Source: JAGNXB01 sp964471595 (GTDB lineage: Bacteria; Bacteroidota; Bacteroidia; Chitinophagales; Saprospiraceae). From it: 36,185 bases of DNA. Positions 7,759 to 14,806 of the stretch are shown here, in pieces. Made by a program: the position numbers and the translations under genes. The notes under the pieces were generated by a model that made no database searches, was not told the origin of the DNA, and saw nothing but the letters and a program-made list of their open reading frames with translations. Location of the stretch: assembly GCA_964471595.1 (NCBI GenBank), contig CAYYGN010000028.1, forward strand, positions 1 to 36,185. The letters run 5' to 3'. Position 1 is the first letter of the stretch, and the number at the start of each line of letters is the position of its first letter.

Positions 7759-9114
7759 TCATTCCTTGTAGCCCGGCTGCCGGATCTCCTGCTCCCACAG
7801 CATCTGTCCCTGCACATCGAAGACCCTGATGTGCAGGATCCGCTGGTGGCGCTTGCCCCGGAAATCGAGCGTGGCAAAATTGCGGTCACCGACATACGTC
7901 CCCTCGACCCGGAGGGTATTGCCTTCATCCCGGTTGTTGCGGGACGCGGTGGACGTCAACGGCGACACCGTCAGGTCATACACCCTATGGCCATTGCGGT
8001 TCTGGAGGGCGCTGAGTTCGGTATGGTGGCGATCACCGGTGAGGAAGACCACCCCTTCGAGTTTTTCCTGTTCGATCCGCTGCAAAAGCCAGTCACGCTC
8101 GGGTCCGTGCCGGTGGGCATAATTTTCAAACCGGGGCGCCGGATTGAGCACCTGGCCGCCAATGACCACCATCTTGAAGGGGGCACGACTGGCGGCCAAT
8201 GCTTCGACGAGCCATTCGCGTTGTGCCCGGCCCAGGATGGCGGGCACGCAGCCCTGGCAATCATTCGGGCTACGGTCCCAACGGTTGTCCAGGAGGAAGA
8301 AGGCGATATCGCCCCACATGAAAGCCGAGGTAATGCCTTCCAGACCCGGAATGCCAGGCCCCGGATTGGCCCAGAAGTCGCCGAATGCCTCCCGCGTCAG
8401 TCCTTTGAAGGGGAAGGACCTGTCGGAGTCGTTGGGTCCGAAATCGTGATCATCCCAGATGGCATAATGGCTGCATGCCGCCAGCAGGGGTTGTAATTCC
8501 GGGGCTGACCTCGTGTGGGAATACCGGTGATAGATGCCGGTCCGGGTGGACCAGTCGGCTTCCCTGAGGTAGGTATTGTCGCCCAACCACACCATGAGAT
8601 CCGGCTTTTGGGCTACGATGGCATCAAATATCCGGTAATCGCCTCCATAGGGTTTGCCGGGCCGGTCCAGTTCCGGCTCATTGATGTAAGTGCATGATCC
8701 GGTAGCGAGGCGAAAATCCGGAGGATCGGTCCGCCACTGCCACAAGGGCTGGGTCCGGAAGGTCGCCGGTCCGGAAAGGGGAACCGGTATGCCATCCACC
8801 AAGATCCTGTATCGGTAGGTGAGGCCTGGGCCCACCTGATCACACAACAAACGGGCCGTGCAAGCCTTTTCCCGGGAGGTCCGAACCGGGGCAGTCCTCC
8901 TGATAAGGTCCGGCCGTCCATCTTCCCAATATTCCGCCCAGGTGTCGCCCTCTTCTTTGGTTTGCACCCAAAGCATGACTTCTTTCATGTCGGCATAGCC
9001 GATCATGGGTCCCGAACGCAACACCGGCTCCTGGGCACAAAGGGGCAGGAGTCCGACACCTGTCAAGATAACAACAGCCGCCGGCCATCCGAAGCCCCGG
9101 AAAAGACGTCGCAT
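7759..9114 (-). CDS. PhoD-like metallophosphatase (alkaline phosphatase D family)
   Basis: An exported phosphodiesterase/alkaline phosphatase of 451 residues. A signal peptide with core AAVVILTGVGLLPL ends at LCAQ (about residue 28). An Fn3-like N-terminal domain (about 30-125) precedes the metallophosphatase domain. Metal-binding motifs appear in order: GSCTYIN (139-145), WLGDNTYLRE (177-186), IWDDHDFGPND (219-229), VVIGGQVLNP and LTGDRHHTEL (358-367). The frame is open up to 9330. I chose ATG 9114 (MRRLFRGFGW) because it places the signal peptide at the N-terminus; ATG 9198 would add 28 residues but lies 12 bases after a TATTTTTA box, so it is a real alternative. The protein probably releases phosphate from extracellular or periplasmic esters. 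Confidence 0.87.
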   Translation of the reverse strand: MRRLFRGFGWPAAVVILTGVGLLPLCAQEPVLRSGPMIGYADMKEVMLWVQTKEEGDTWAEYWEDGRPDLIRRTAPVRTSREKACTARLLCDQVGPGLTYRYRILVDGIPVPLSGPATFRTQPLWQWRTDPPDFRLATGSCTYINEPELDRPGKPYGGDYRIFDAIVAQKPDLMVWLGDNTYLREADWSTRTGIYHRYSHTRSAPELQPLLAACSHYAIWDDHDFGPNDSDRSFPFKGLTREAFGDFWANPGPGIPGLEGITSAFMWGDIAFFLLDNRWDRSPNDCQGCVPAILGRAQREWLVEALAASRAPFKMVVIGGQVLNPAPRFENYAHRHGPERDWLLQRIEQEKLEGVVFLTGDRHHTELSALQNRNGHRVYDLTVSPLTSTASRNNRDEGNTLRVEGTYVGDRNFATLDFRGKRHQRILHIRVFDVQGQMLWEQEIRQPGYKE

Positions 9115-9210
9115 ACCGGTCAGCATGGCATCCGGGTCCTCGCCGAAAGGCAATGGTACCCACGATGTTCGCCCCGGGTCAATCAGGAAGGTGTTCATCT
9201 CTTTTTCCGC

Positions 9211-9218
9211 TAAAAATA
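9211..9218 (-). promoter_or_regulatory. Near-consensus -7 box (TATTTTTA) upstream of the metallophosphatase
   Basis: A 7-of-8 TAnnTTTG-type match (last base A) in an AT-rich patch. It is 12 bases before the ATG at 9198 and 96 bases before the preferred ATG at 9114. It lies within the 293-base divergent region between the metallophosphatase and the substrate-binding lipoprotein, in which no gene is credible. Confidence 0.3.
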
Positions 9219-9382
9219 GAACGATAACGCCACCGGCCGCCATTGTCTTCCGGAATCCGGCAGGCCAGACACCGAATCCCGGGAAGCCGCCGGTTACGCT
9301 TCCTTTCTTCCATGAGCAGCCAGGCACCAACTTCCCTGTCGCTTTGTGCGCTGCCGGATGTCATTTCCAAAAGGTGATTTTG

Positions 9383-9390
9383 TAGCTTTA
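9383..9390 (+). promoter_or_regulatory. Near-consensus -7 box (TAGCTTTA) for the ABC substrate-binding gene
   Basis: A TAnnTTTG-like octamer, last base A, 17 bases before the ATG at 9408. A TTTC 18-20 bases upstream is a weak candidate for the -33 element. Spacing is similar to other boxes in this window. Confidence 0.35.
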
Positions 9391-9407
9391 CGGCATACCT
9401 TCATCCC

Positions 9408-11153
9408 ATGAAGCCCACTCCTTTTCTTTTCTTGTTGTTTCTGGTCGTTGCCGGCTGTCGTCCGGACCGCCCCGCCCAGGAGGCTTTTGAGATCAATGCC
9501 CGTCTGGACGGCGAACCCGACCGGCTGCATCCGATGCTTTCCCAGGTCGGATATGCCACGGATGTCCTGCGTCTTACCCATTTCCCGTTGCTGGAATTCC
9601 ATCCCCAAACCCTGGAGATGGAGCCCCTCCTGGCGGTTTCCTTACCAGAAGTAATCCGCCCCGATACCGGCCGGTATGCCGGAGGGCAGGGGTTCCGCTA
9701 CCGGATCCGACCCGAGGCAAAATGGGACGACGGCACACCCGTTACGGCGGCGGATTATCTGTTCACGCTCAAGGCCGTCTTCAACCCGCTGGTCAAAGCG
9801 AATGCCTGGAGGGGTTATCTGTCCTTCATTGCCGAAGTGGAAACGGATCCTGGCGATCCCAGGCAATTTACCGTGTGGACACCGGACGCCTATTTTTTGG
9901 CACTGCCCGCTACCGGCAATTTCAATGTTTATCCGCAACACCTGTACGATCCGGATGGACTGATGGACGATTTTTCCCTCGCTGACCTCCGCGATCCTGC
10001 CCGGGCCGATTCGCTGGCGGCTGCCGATCCGAGAATGACGGCATTTGCCGAAGCCTTCACTTCCGATGCCTTTTCCCGCGATACGGCTCTTGTGTCGGGC
10101 GCGGGCCCCTACCGGCTGACCGGGTGGGAAACCGGCCAGGAAATCGTGCTGGAACGGAAGCGGGAGTGGTGGGGTGACCGCGTGCCGGAAGGCGGGGACC
10201 AGTTTACTGCACTGCCAACCCGTATCCGGTTCAAAATCATCCCGGACGAACAGGCCGCCCTGACCCTGCTCAAAGACGGAGGCCTGGATGTCATGGGCGG
10301 GGTGACTCCGGCGCTATTCCGGAGCCTGGGAGATGATTCGCTGGCCCGCCGGCGCATAGCCACCTATCAGCCCGTGTTCATGCAATATGTCTTCATCGGC
10401 CTCAACAACCGGAATCCCAAACTGGAGGATGTCCGCGTCCGCAAAGCACTGGCGCATCTGATGGATGCCGACGAAGTGATCCGCACGGTCCTCCTGGGAT
10501 TGGGTGAGCGGATTACGGGACCCTTCCATCCGGCCAAATCCTATTACAACCACGACCTGACACCGGTGGCCTTCAATCCCGAAAAAGCGCGGGCCTTGCT
10601 GGCGGAAGCAGGCTGGACCGATACCAACCGCAACGGCATAGCGGACAAAGTGGTGGACGGGAAATCCACAGAGTTGGAACTGACGCTTTTATTGAGTACC
10701 GGTAGTGAAGTGGGCGACCAGATCGGGTTGCTTTACCAGCAACAAGCGCGACAGGCCGGGGTATCGCTCAAACTGGAAACCCGGGATTTGAAAATCAACA
10801 TGGCAGATATCGCCCGCCGCGATTACGACATGGCCCTGCTGCGGTTGCGCCAGTCTCCCGCCGATGACGACCCTTATCAATCCTGGCATTCCGATTCCGA
10901 CCGTCCTGACGGGTCCAACCGGTTCAGCTACCGGAGTTCGGAGGCGGACAGCCTGATCCTGGCCATTCGCAACGAGCCCGACGGATCCCGGCGCAAGGGC
11001 CTTTACCGGGAGCTGCACCGGCGAATTTACGAAGACCAGCCGGTCATCTTTCTCTATGCCCCCAAGGAGCCCGTACTGGCCCGCCAGGAGGTCAAAGGGA
11101 TCCAACCCTCTCCGATGCGACCCGGATATTATTTGCCGTTCCTCCACTTCTAG
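9408..11153 (+). CDS. ABC transporter substrate-binding lipoprotein, peptide/nickel family (SBP_bac_5)
   Basis: A family 5 extracytoplasmic solute receptor of 581 residues for a peptide or opine-type ABC importer. The signal is a lipoprotein one: a hydrophobic run FLFLLFLVV then AGC, with Cys17 as the lipidated residue. The family motif is WDDGTPVTAADYLFTLKA (about 105-122), and the mid-protein segment VRVRKALAHLMD is also characteristic. Near residue 405 the motif GWTDTNRNGIADK matches the loop seen in many members of this family. The permease gene starts 4 bases after the stop, so they form an operon. No ATPase gene lies nearby. The ligand is unknown. Confidence 0.9.
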   Translation: MKPTPFLFLLFLVVAGCRPDRPAQEAFEINARLDGEPDRLHPMLSQVGYATDVLRLTHFPLLEFHPQTLEMEPLLAVSLPEVIRPDTGRYAGGQGFRYRIRPEAKWDDGTPVTAADYLFTLKAVFNPLVKANAWRGYLSFIAEVETDPGDPRQFTVWTPDAYFLALPATGNFNVYPQHLYDPDGLMDDFSLADLRDPARADSLAAADPRMTAFAEAFTSDAFSRDTALVSGAGPYRLTGWETGQEIVLERKREWWGDRVPEGGDQFTALPTRIRFKIIPDEQAALTLLKDGGLDVMGGVTPALFRSLGDDSLARRRIATYQPVFMQYVFIGLNNRNPKLEDVRVRKALAHLMDADEVIRTVLLGLGERITGPFHPAKSYYNHDLTPVAFNPEKARALLAEAGWTDTNRNGIADKVVDGKSTELELTLLLSTGSEVGDQIGLLYQQQARQAGVSLKLETRDLKINMADIARRDYDMALLRLRQSPADDDPYQSWHSDSDRPDGSNRFSYRSSEADSLILAIRNEPDGSRRKGLYRELHRRIYEDQPVIFLYAPKEPVLARQEVKGIQPSPMRPGYYLPFLHF

Positions 11154-11157
11154 GGTC

Positions 11158-12570
11158 ATGCGTCTTCACGCCCTTCCGCTGAGATATGTGGGCAAACGGT
11201 CCCTGCTTCTCCTGCCCACGCTGGTCCTGGTATCCTTCATCGCCTTTGCCCTGCAGGAATCCGCTCCGGGAGATCCGGTTGCCATCTATCTGCGGGATCA
11301 GCCGGACGATTTGCCGACCGGGGAAGGAGAACGGAGGCTCCGTGAGGCGGCCTTCCTTCGGGCGGTCAAAGAACTCGCTGCCGACTGGCCGGTATTTTAC
11401 TTCTCCCTCCGGCCATTGAGTCAACCCGACACCCTTCACCGGGTATTGCCCGCCGCCGTCCGGGAGGCTTACACGTCCTGGTGCCGGTATGCCGGAAAGG
11501 CCGGGCCAGTTGCCACCTGGTATGCCCGGCTTGAAGCCGCCCGGATCGAGGTATCCCGGGTAGTCGGCAAGGATGGCTCCGATCCCGCCCATCATCTCCT
11601 CTCCATCATCGCCTCCCTGCAGCGCGAGCCTCCCGGATCCGGAGTACGGAAATGGCTGGTCCAGTGGCCGGAGGATTTGTATCCCGATATCCGCCGGACC
11701 CTGACTTCCGCCTTACCCGAAGAAGCCAAAGGGTTTGCCTGGCGCAATTACTTGCCGGTATTGCGATTTCACGGCATTGAAAACCGTTACCACCGGTGGA
11801 TGTGCAGTCTGTTCAAACCCGCTGCCCACAAGTCCTGGCAAGACGGTCAGCCGGTGTGGCGTAAAATCAGGCATGCGGCACGATGGACGTTGCTGATGAA
11901 CGGCATTGCGATTTTGCTCGCATACGGCCTGAGCATACCGCTGGGCGTGTGGCTGGCCTCGAAGGCGGGTACCCGGGCCGATGGATGGCTCTCCCTTGTT
12001 TTGTTTGCCCTGTACGCGGTTCCTACTTTCTGGCTGGGAACGCTTTTGCTGGTCTTCTTCACTTCACCGGCCTACGGAATGCCGTTCTTTCCTTCCATCG
12101 GGCTTGGCGATATACCGCACGGCGCCGGGTGGGCCGAGGTGATCGGCATACGGGCCGCACATCTGGTGCTGCCGGTGTTCTGTCTGACTTACGGCAGTCT
12201 GGCGTACCTGACGCGACAGGTTCGCAGCGCCATGCTTCGCGAATTAAAGCAGGACTACATCCGAATGGCATGGTCCGGAGGGCAATCTGCGCGCCAGGTG
12301 TTTTGGAAGCAGGCCTTCCCCAATGCTTTGCTTCCCCTGATCACCTTGTTGGCTCAAGTCCTTCCGGCTGCACTGGCCGGATCGGTGGCCATTGAAGTGA
12401 TCTTCAACATTCCGGGCATGGGGCGGCTGGGATATCAGGCCATTTCAGCGCAAGACTGGCCTGTGGTCTATGGAGTTCTTTTCCTGGCGGCCCTCCTGAC
12501 CCTGGCGGGTTCCTTGCTGGCCGACCTCCTGTACAGTCTGGCCGACCCCCGGATCCGGCTGGGCAAATGA
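11158..12570 (+). CDS. ABC transporter permease, DppB/OppB type, with large extra domain
   Basis: An inner-membrane permease of 470 residues. The first membrane helix (about 13-33) is followed by the family motif ESAPGDPV (34-41). The part matching the usual pre-TM2 segment (GIENRYHRWMCSL, then DGQPVWRKI) appears only at about 206-237. The remaining helices and the EAA loop (about 370-400) follow, with FNIPGMGRLGYQAI near the C-terminus. Ordinary DppB proteins have about 310-340 residues, so about 150 residues are inserted in the periplasmic loop. The frame is open from 11056, but ATG 11158 fits the first helix and lies 4 bases after the lipoprotein stop. The second permease and ATPases expected for a complete importer are absent here. 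Confidence 0.88.
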   Translation: MRLHALPLRYVGKRSLLLLPTLVLVSFIAFALQESAPGDPVAIYLRDQPDDLPTGEGERRLREAAFLRAVKELAADWPVFYFSLRPLSQPDTLHRVLPAAVREAYTSWCRYAGKAGPVATWYARLEAARIEVSRVVGKDGSDPAHHLLSIIASLQREPPGSGVRKWLVQWPEDLYPDIRRTLTSALPEEAKGFAWRNYLPVLRFHGIENRYHRWMCSLFKPAAHKSWQDGQPVWRKIRHAARWTLLMNGIAILLAYGLSIPLGVWLASKAGTRADGWLSLVLFALYAVPTFWLGTLLLVFFTSPAYGMPFFPSIGLGDIPHGAGWAEVIGIRAAHLVLPVFCLTYGSLAYLTRQVRSAMLRELKQDYIRMAWSGGQSARQVFWKQAFPNALLPLITLLAQVLPAALAGSVAIEVIFNIPGMGRLGYQAISAQDWPVVYGVLFLAALLTLAGSLLADLLYSLADPRIRLGK

Positions 12571-12581
12571 CGGGACCTCAC

Positions 12582-12589
12582 TACCTTTG
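12582..12589 (+). promoter_or_regulatory. -7 box (TACCTTTG) 4 bases before lpxD
   Basis: An exact TAnnTTTG match whose last base is 4 bases before the lpxD ATG at 12594. If it is used, transcription should begin at or next to the start codon, giving a leaderless or nearly leaderless mRNA. This would make lpxD independent of the upstream transporter operon. Confidence 0.4.
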
Positions 12590-12593
12590 GCCC

Positions 12594-13619
12594 ATGCAAG
12601 TCACTGTGGGCATGATTGCCTCTCTGGTTGGAGGCACGATCGAGGGAGACGCAGGGTTGGAAATCACCGGTCCTGCCCGGATCGAGGAGGGGAAACCCGG
12701 TACCATATCCTTTCTGGCCGACTCCAAATATGAGGCCCATGCCTATTCCACCGGGGCCAGCGCCTTGCTGGTGCACACTGATTTCGCACCGCGTCGCCCC
12801 ATCAACGCCACCCTTATCCGCGTAGCCGATGTGCGCGCCGCCGTGGCCCGCCTTCTCACCCATTTTGAAGGGAAAGGACCGGCCCAACAGGGCATCTCCC
12901 CCCAAGCATGGGTGGACCCTTCTGCCCGCATCGGCGAAGGGAGCTCGGTCGGTCGCTTCAGCGTGGTGGAAAAAGGTGCCGTCATCGGGAAAGGGGTCAT
13001 CATCCACGACCAGGTGTATGTCGGTCAGGGCGCTGTGGTGGGCGAAGGATCCGTTCTCTGGCCGGGGGTGAGGATTCTCCGGGATTGCCTGGTGGGATCT
13101 CACTGCCACATCCACGCCAATACGGTCATTGGTGCGGACGGTTTCGGCTACGCACCGCAGGAGGACGGTACCTATACCCGGATCCCGCAGGTGGGCCGTG
13201 TCCGCTTGGAAGACCGAGTGGATATCGGTGCCAACTGCACCATTGACCGCGCCACCATGGGAGAAACGGTCATCGAAGAAGGGGTGAAAATCGACAACCT
13301 CGTCCATATCGCCCACAATGTGCGGGTCGGTGCACATACGGCCATGGCCGCGCAGGCCGGCATTGCCGGAAGCACACGGATAGGCGCTCATTGCCAGGTG
13401 GGAGGGCAAGTGGGCATTTCCGGACATCTGGAGATTGCAGATCATACCCGGATCCAGGCACAGAGCGGGGTAGCCGGAGATGTGGAAGAAGCCGGACAAG
13501 CCCTGTTTGGCTCACCGGCCATCGGATACAAATCCTATGTGCGTGCCTACGCGGTATTCAAGCAACTGCCTGATGTGGACAAGCGCCTCCGCCGCCTCGA
13601 GCAAATGCTCGACGACTGA
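12594..13619 (+). CDS. lpxD: UDP-3-O-acylglucosamine N-acyltransferase
   Basis: The third enzyme of lipid A biosynthesis. It transfers a 3-hydroxyacyl chain from acyl carrier protein to the amine of UDP-3-O-acylglucosamine in the cytoplasm. Length is 341 residues, usual for LpxD. The N-terminal uridine-binding domain (about 1-100) is followed by hexapeptide repeats of the left-handed beta-helix, and a C-terminal helix ends in KRLRRLEQMLDD. The catalytic histidine segment is NLVHIAHNVRVGAH (about 230-243), and the motif NTVIGADGFGYAPQ precedes it. An ATG at 12567 overlaps the permease stop (ATGA) and would add 9 residues; ATG 12594 (MQVTVGMIAS) matches the family start better. No lpxA or lpxC is adjacent. 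It converges on hemW. Confidence 0.95.
   Translation: MQVTVGMIASLVGGTIEGDAGLEITGPARIEEGKPGTISFLADSKYEAHAYSTGASALLVHTDFAPRRPINATLIRVADVRAAVARLLTHFEGKGPAQQGISPQAWVDPSARIGEGSSVGRFSVVEKGAVIGKGVIIHDQVYVGQGAVVGEGSVLWPGVRILRDCLVGSHCHIHANTVIGADGFGYAPQEDGTYTRIPQVGRVRLEDRVDIGANCTIDRATMGETVIEEGVKIDNLVHIAHNVRVGAHTAMAAQAGIAGSTRIGAHCQVGGQVGISGHLEIADHTRIQAQSGVAGDVEEAGQALFGSPAIGYKSYVRAYAVFKQLPDVDKRLRRLEQMLDD
13597..13612. terminator. 16-base palindromic hairpin at the lpxD/hemW junction
   Basis: TCGAGCAAATGCTCGA: perfect 7-base arms (13597-13603 and 13606-13612) around a 2-base centre. It lies in the last codons of lpxD, 7 bases before the stop ends and 15 bases from the hemW stop. A role as a shared terminator for the convergent genes is inferred from position. 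No T-run follows on the plus strand. Confidence 0.35.
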
Positions 13620-13626
13620 ATGACCG

Positions 13627-14748
13627 TCACACCTCTTCCAGAAAAAGGTCTGCCGCAATACCATCGGCAAAAAACTGACCCTGATCGGACAGGACCCACG
13701 CACCAGCGTCCTGACGAATCCATCCGCGTTCCACATATTTGACCACTCCTGCCAGGAAAGCTTCCCTGCCTCGCGGATCCATAGCATCGGGACGGACTCC
13801 CCACCGGGTGCGAAGCCCCGTCATCAGGTATTCGTTGTGGCGCTGGACGGGGGTAAGCCATTCTTGCTCGAAATCCCTCGTGCCGGCCATGATCCCGGCG
13901 ATGTACCGGGGGTTGTGGGCGACATTCCACGAACGCCGCGCTCCGTCAAAGGAATGCGCCGAAGGACCGAACCCCAGATAAGGCCGCCCTTGCCAATAAG
14001 CCGTATTGTGGCGCGAAAAACGACCGGGCAGGGCCCAGTTGCTGATCTCGTATTGTTGAAACCCCGCTGCGGCCAGCGCCTGTTTGAGCAGATGATACTG
14101 CCGGGCCGCCTGCTCATCATCCGGTGGTGACACTTTGCCGGTACGGACGAAATGGTCCAGGGCAGTGCGGGGTTCGACCGTCAACGCATAGGCGGACACA
14201 TGGTCCACGCCGGCCCCGGACAATAGCGCTGCGTTCTCCAGCAAGTGATCGTCCTTCATGCCCGGAACCCCGTAAATCAAATCGGCGCTGAGCGACCGGA
14301 ACCCAGCCCGCGTCGCCTCGACCAGACAATTTTTTGCCTGTTGCCCGGTATGACTGCGGTTCATGAAGACGAGGTCCTCCTCGCGAAAAGACTGGATACC
14401 GATCGACAGGCGATTGACCCCCGCTGCCAGGAGGGCATCCATGTACGCGGCATTCAGATCGTCCGGATTGGCTTCAAGGGTGATTTCGGATCCGTCAACC
14501 ATATTGTAGTAATCGGAGATCCTTCGGATCAGATCTCCGACCTCCGGCCCTTCGAGCACGGAAGGCGTCCCCCCACCCAAATAAACCGTTTCCATCTGCA
14601 GATTGCGTCCTTCCTCCTCCCGCATGTGGATCTCTCTCCTCAGCGCCTCCAGCAAATCATGCCGTTGGCGCAGGGAAGTGGAAAAATGGAAATTGCAGTA
14701 GTGGCAGGCTTTTCGGCAAAACGGGATATGGAGATAGATTCCTGCCAT
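13627..14748 (-). CDS. hemW: Radical SAM heme chaperone HemW
   Basis: A radical SAM protein of about 373 residues related to oxygen-independent coproporphyrinogen oxidase. The 4Fe-4S motif is CRKACHYC (CxxxCxxC) near the N-terminus, followed by NF; HemN itself has a further cysteine two residues on, so HemW is the better name. Other family motifs are VYLGGGTPSVL, LEANPDD, RLSIGIQSF and ADLIYGVPG, and a C-terminal HemN domain contains NEYLMTGLRTRWGV. HemW is known as a heme-binding protein thought to deliver heme to respiratory enzymes. The frame is open to 14799, but MAGIYLHIPFC at 14748 (or MPMAG at 14754) is the typical start. It follows the amidase gene by 58 bases on the same strand and may share its transcript. 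Confidence 0.92.
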   Translation of the reverse strand: MAGIYLHIPFCRKACHYCNFHFSTSLRQRHDLLEALRREIHMREEEGRNLQMETVYLGGGTPSVLEGPEVGDLIRRISDYYNMVDGSEITLEANPDDLNAAYMDALLAAGVNRLSIGIQSFREEDLVFMNRSHTGQQAKNCLVEATRAGFRSLSADLIYGVPGMKDDHLLENAALLSGAGVDHVSAYALTVEPRTALDHFVRTGKVSPPDDEQAARQYHLLKQALAAAGFQQYEISNWALPGRFSRHNTAYWQGRPYLGFGPSAHSFDGARRSWNVAHNPRYIAGIMAGTRDFEQEWLTPVQRHNEYLMTGLRTRWGVRPDAMDPRGREAFLAGVVKYVERGWIRQDAGAWVLSDQGQFFADGIAADLFLEEV

Positions 14749-14785
14749 CGGCATTTGTTCCTGTCCAAAACCGGCAGGAGTGCCA

Positions 14786-14793
14786 CAAAGTTC
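14786..14793 (-). promoter_or_regulatory. Near-consensus -7 box (GAACTTTG) for hemW
   Basis: A TAnnTTTG-like octamer with G in place of the first T, 31-37 bases before the two likely hemW start codons. It overlaps the longer open frame, consistent with the shorter start. It would allow hemW to be transcribed apart from the amidase gene. Confidence 0.25.
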
Positions 14794-14806
14794 GGTCAAT
14801 TAACCG

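Noticed and set aside
7589..7771. A 60-codon plus-strand frame between recA and the metallophosphatase gene
   Set aside because: No promoter box, no recognisable motif, arginine/serine-rich composition typical of random GC-rich frames.
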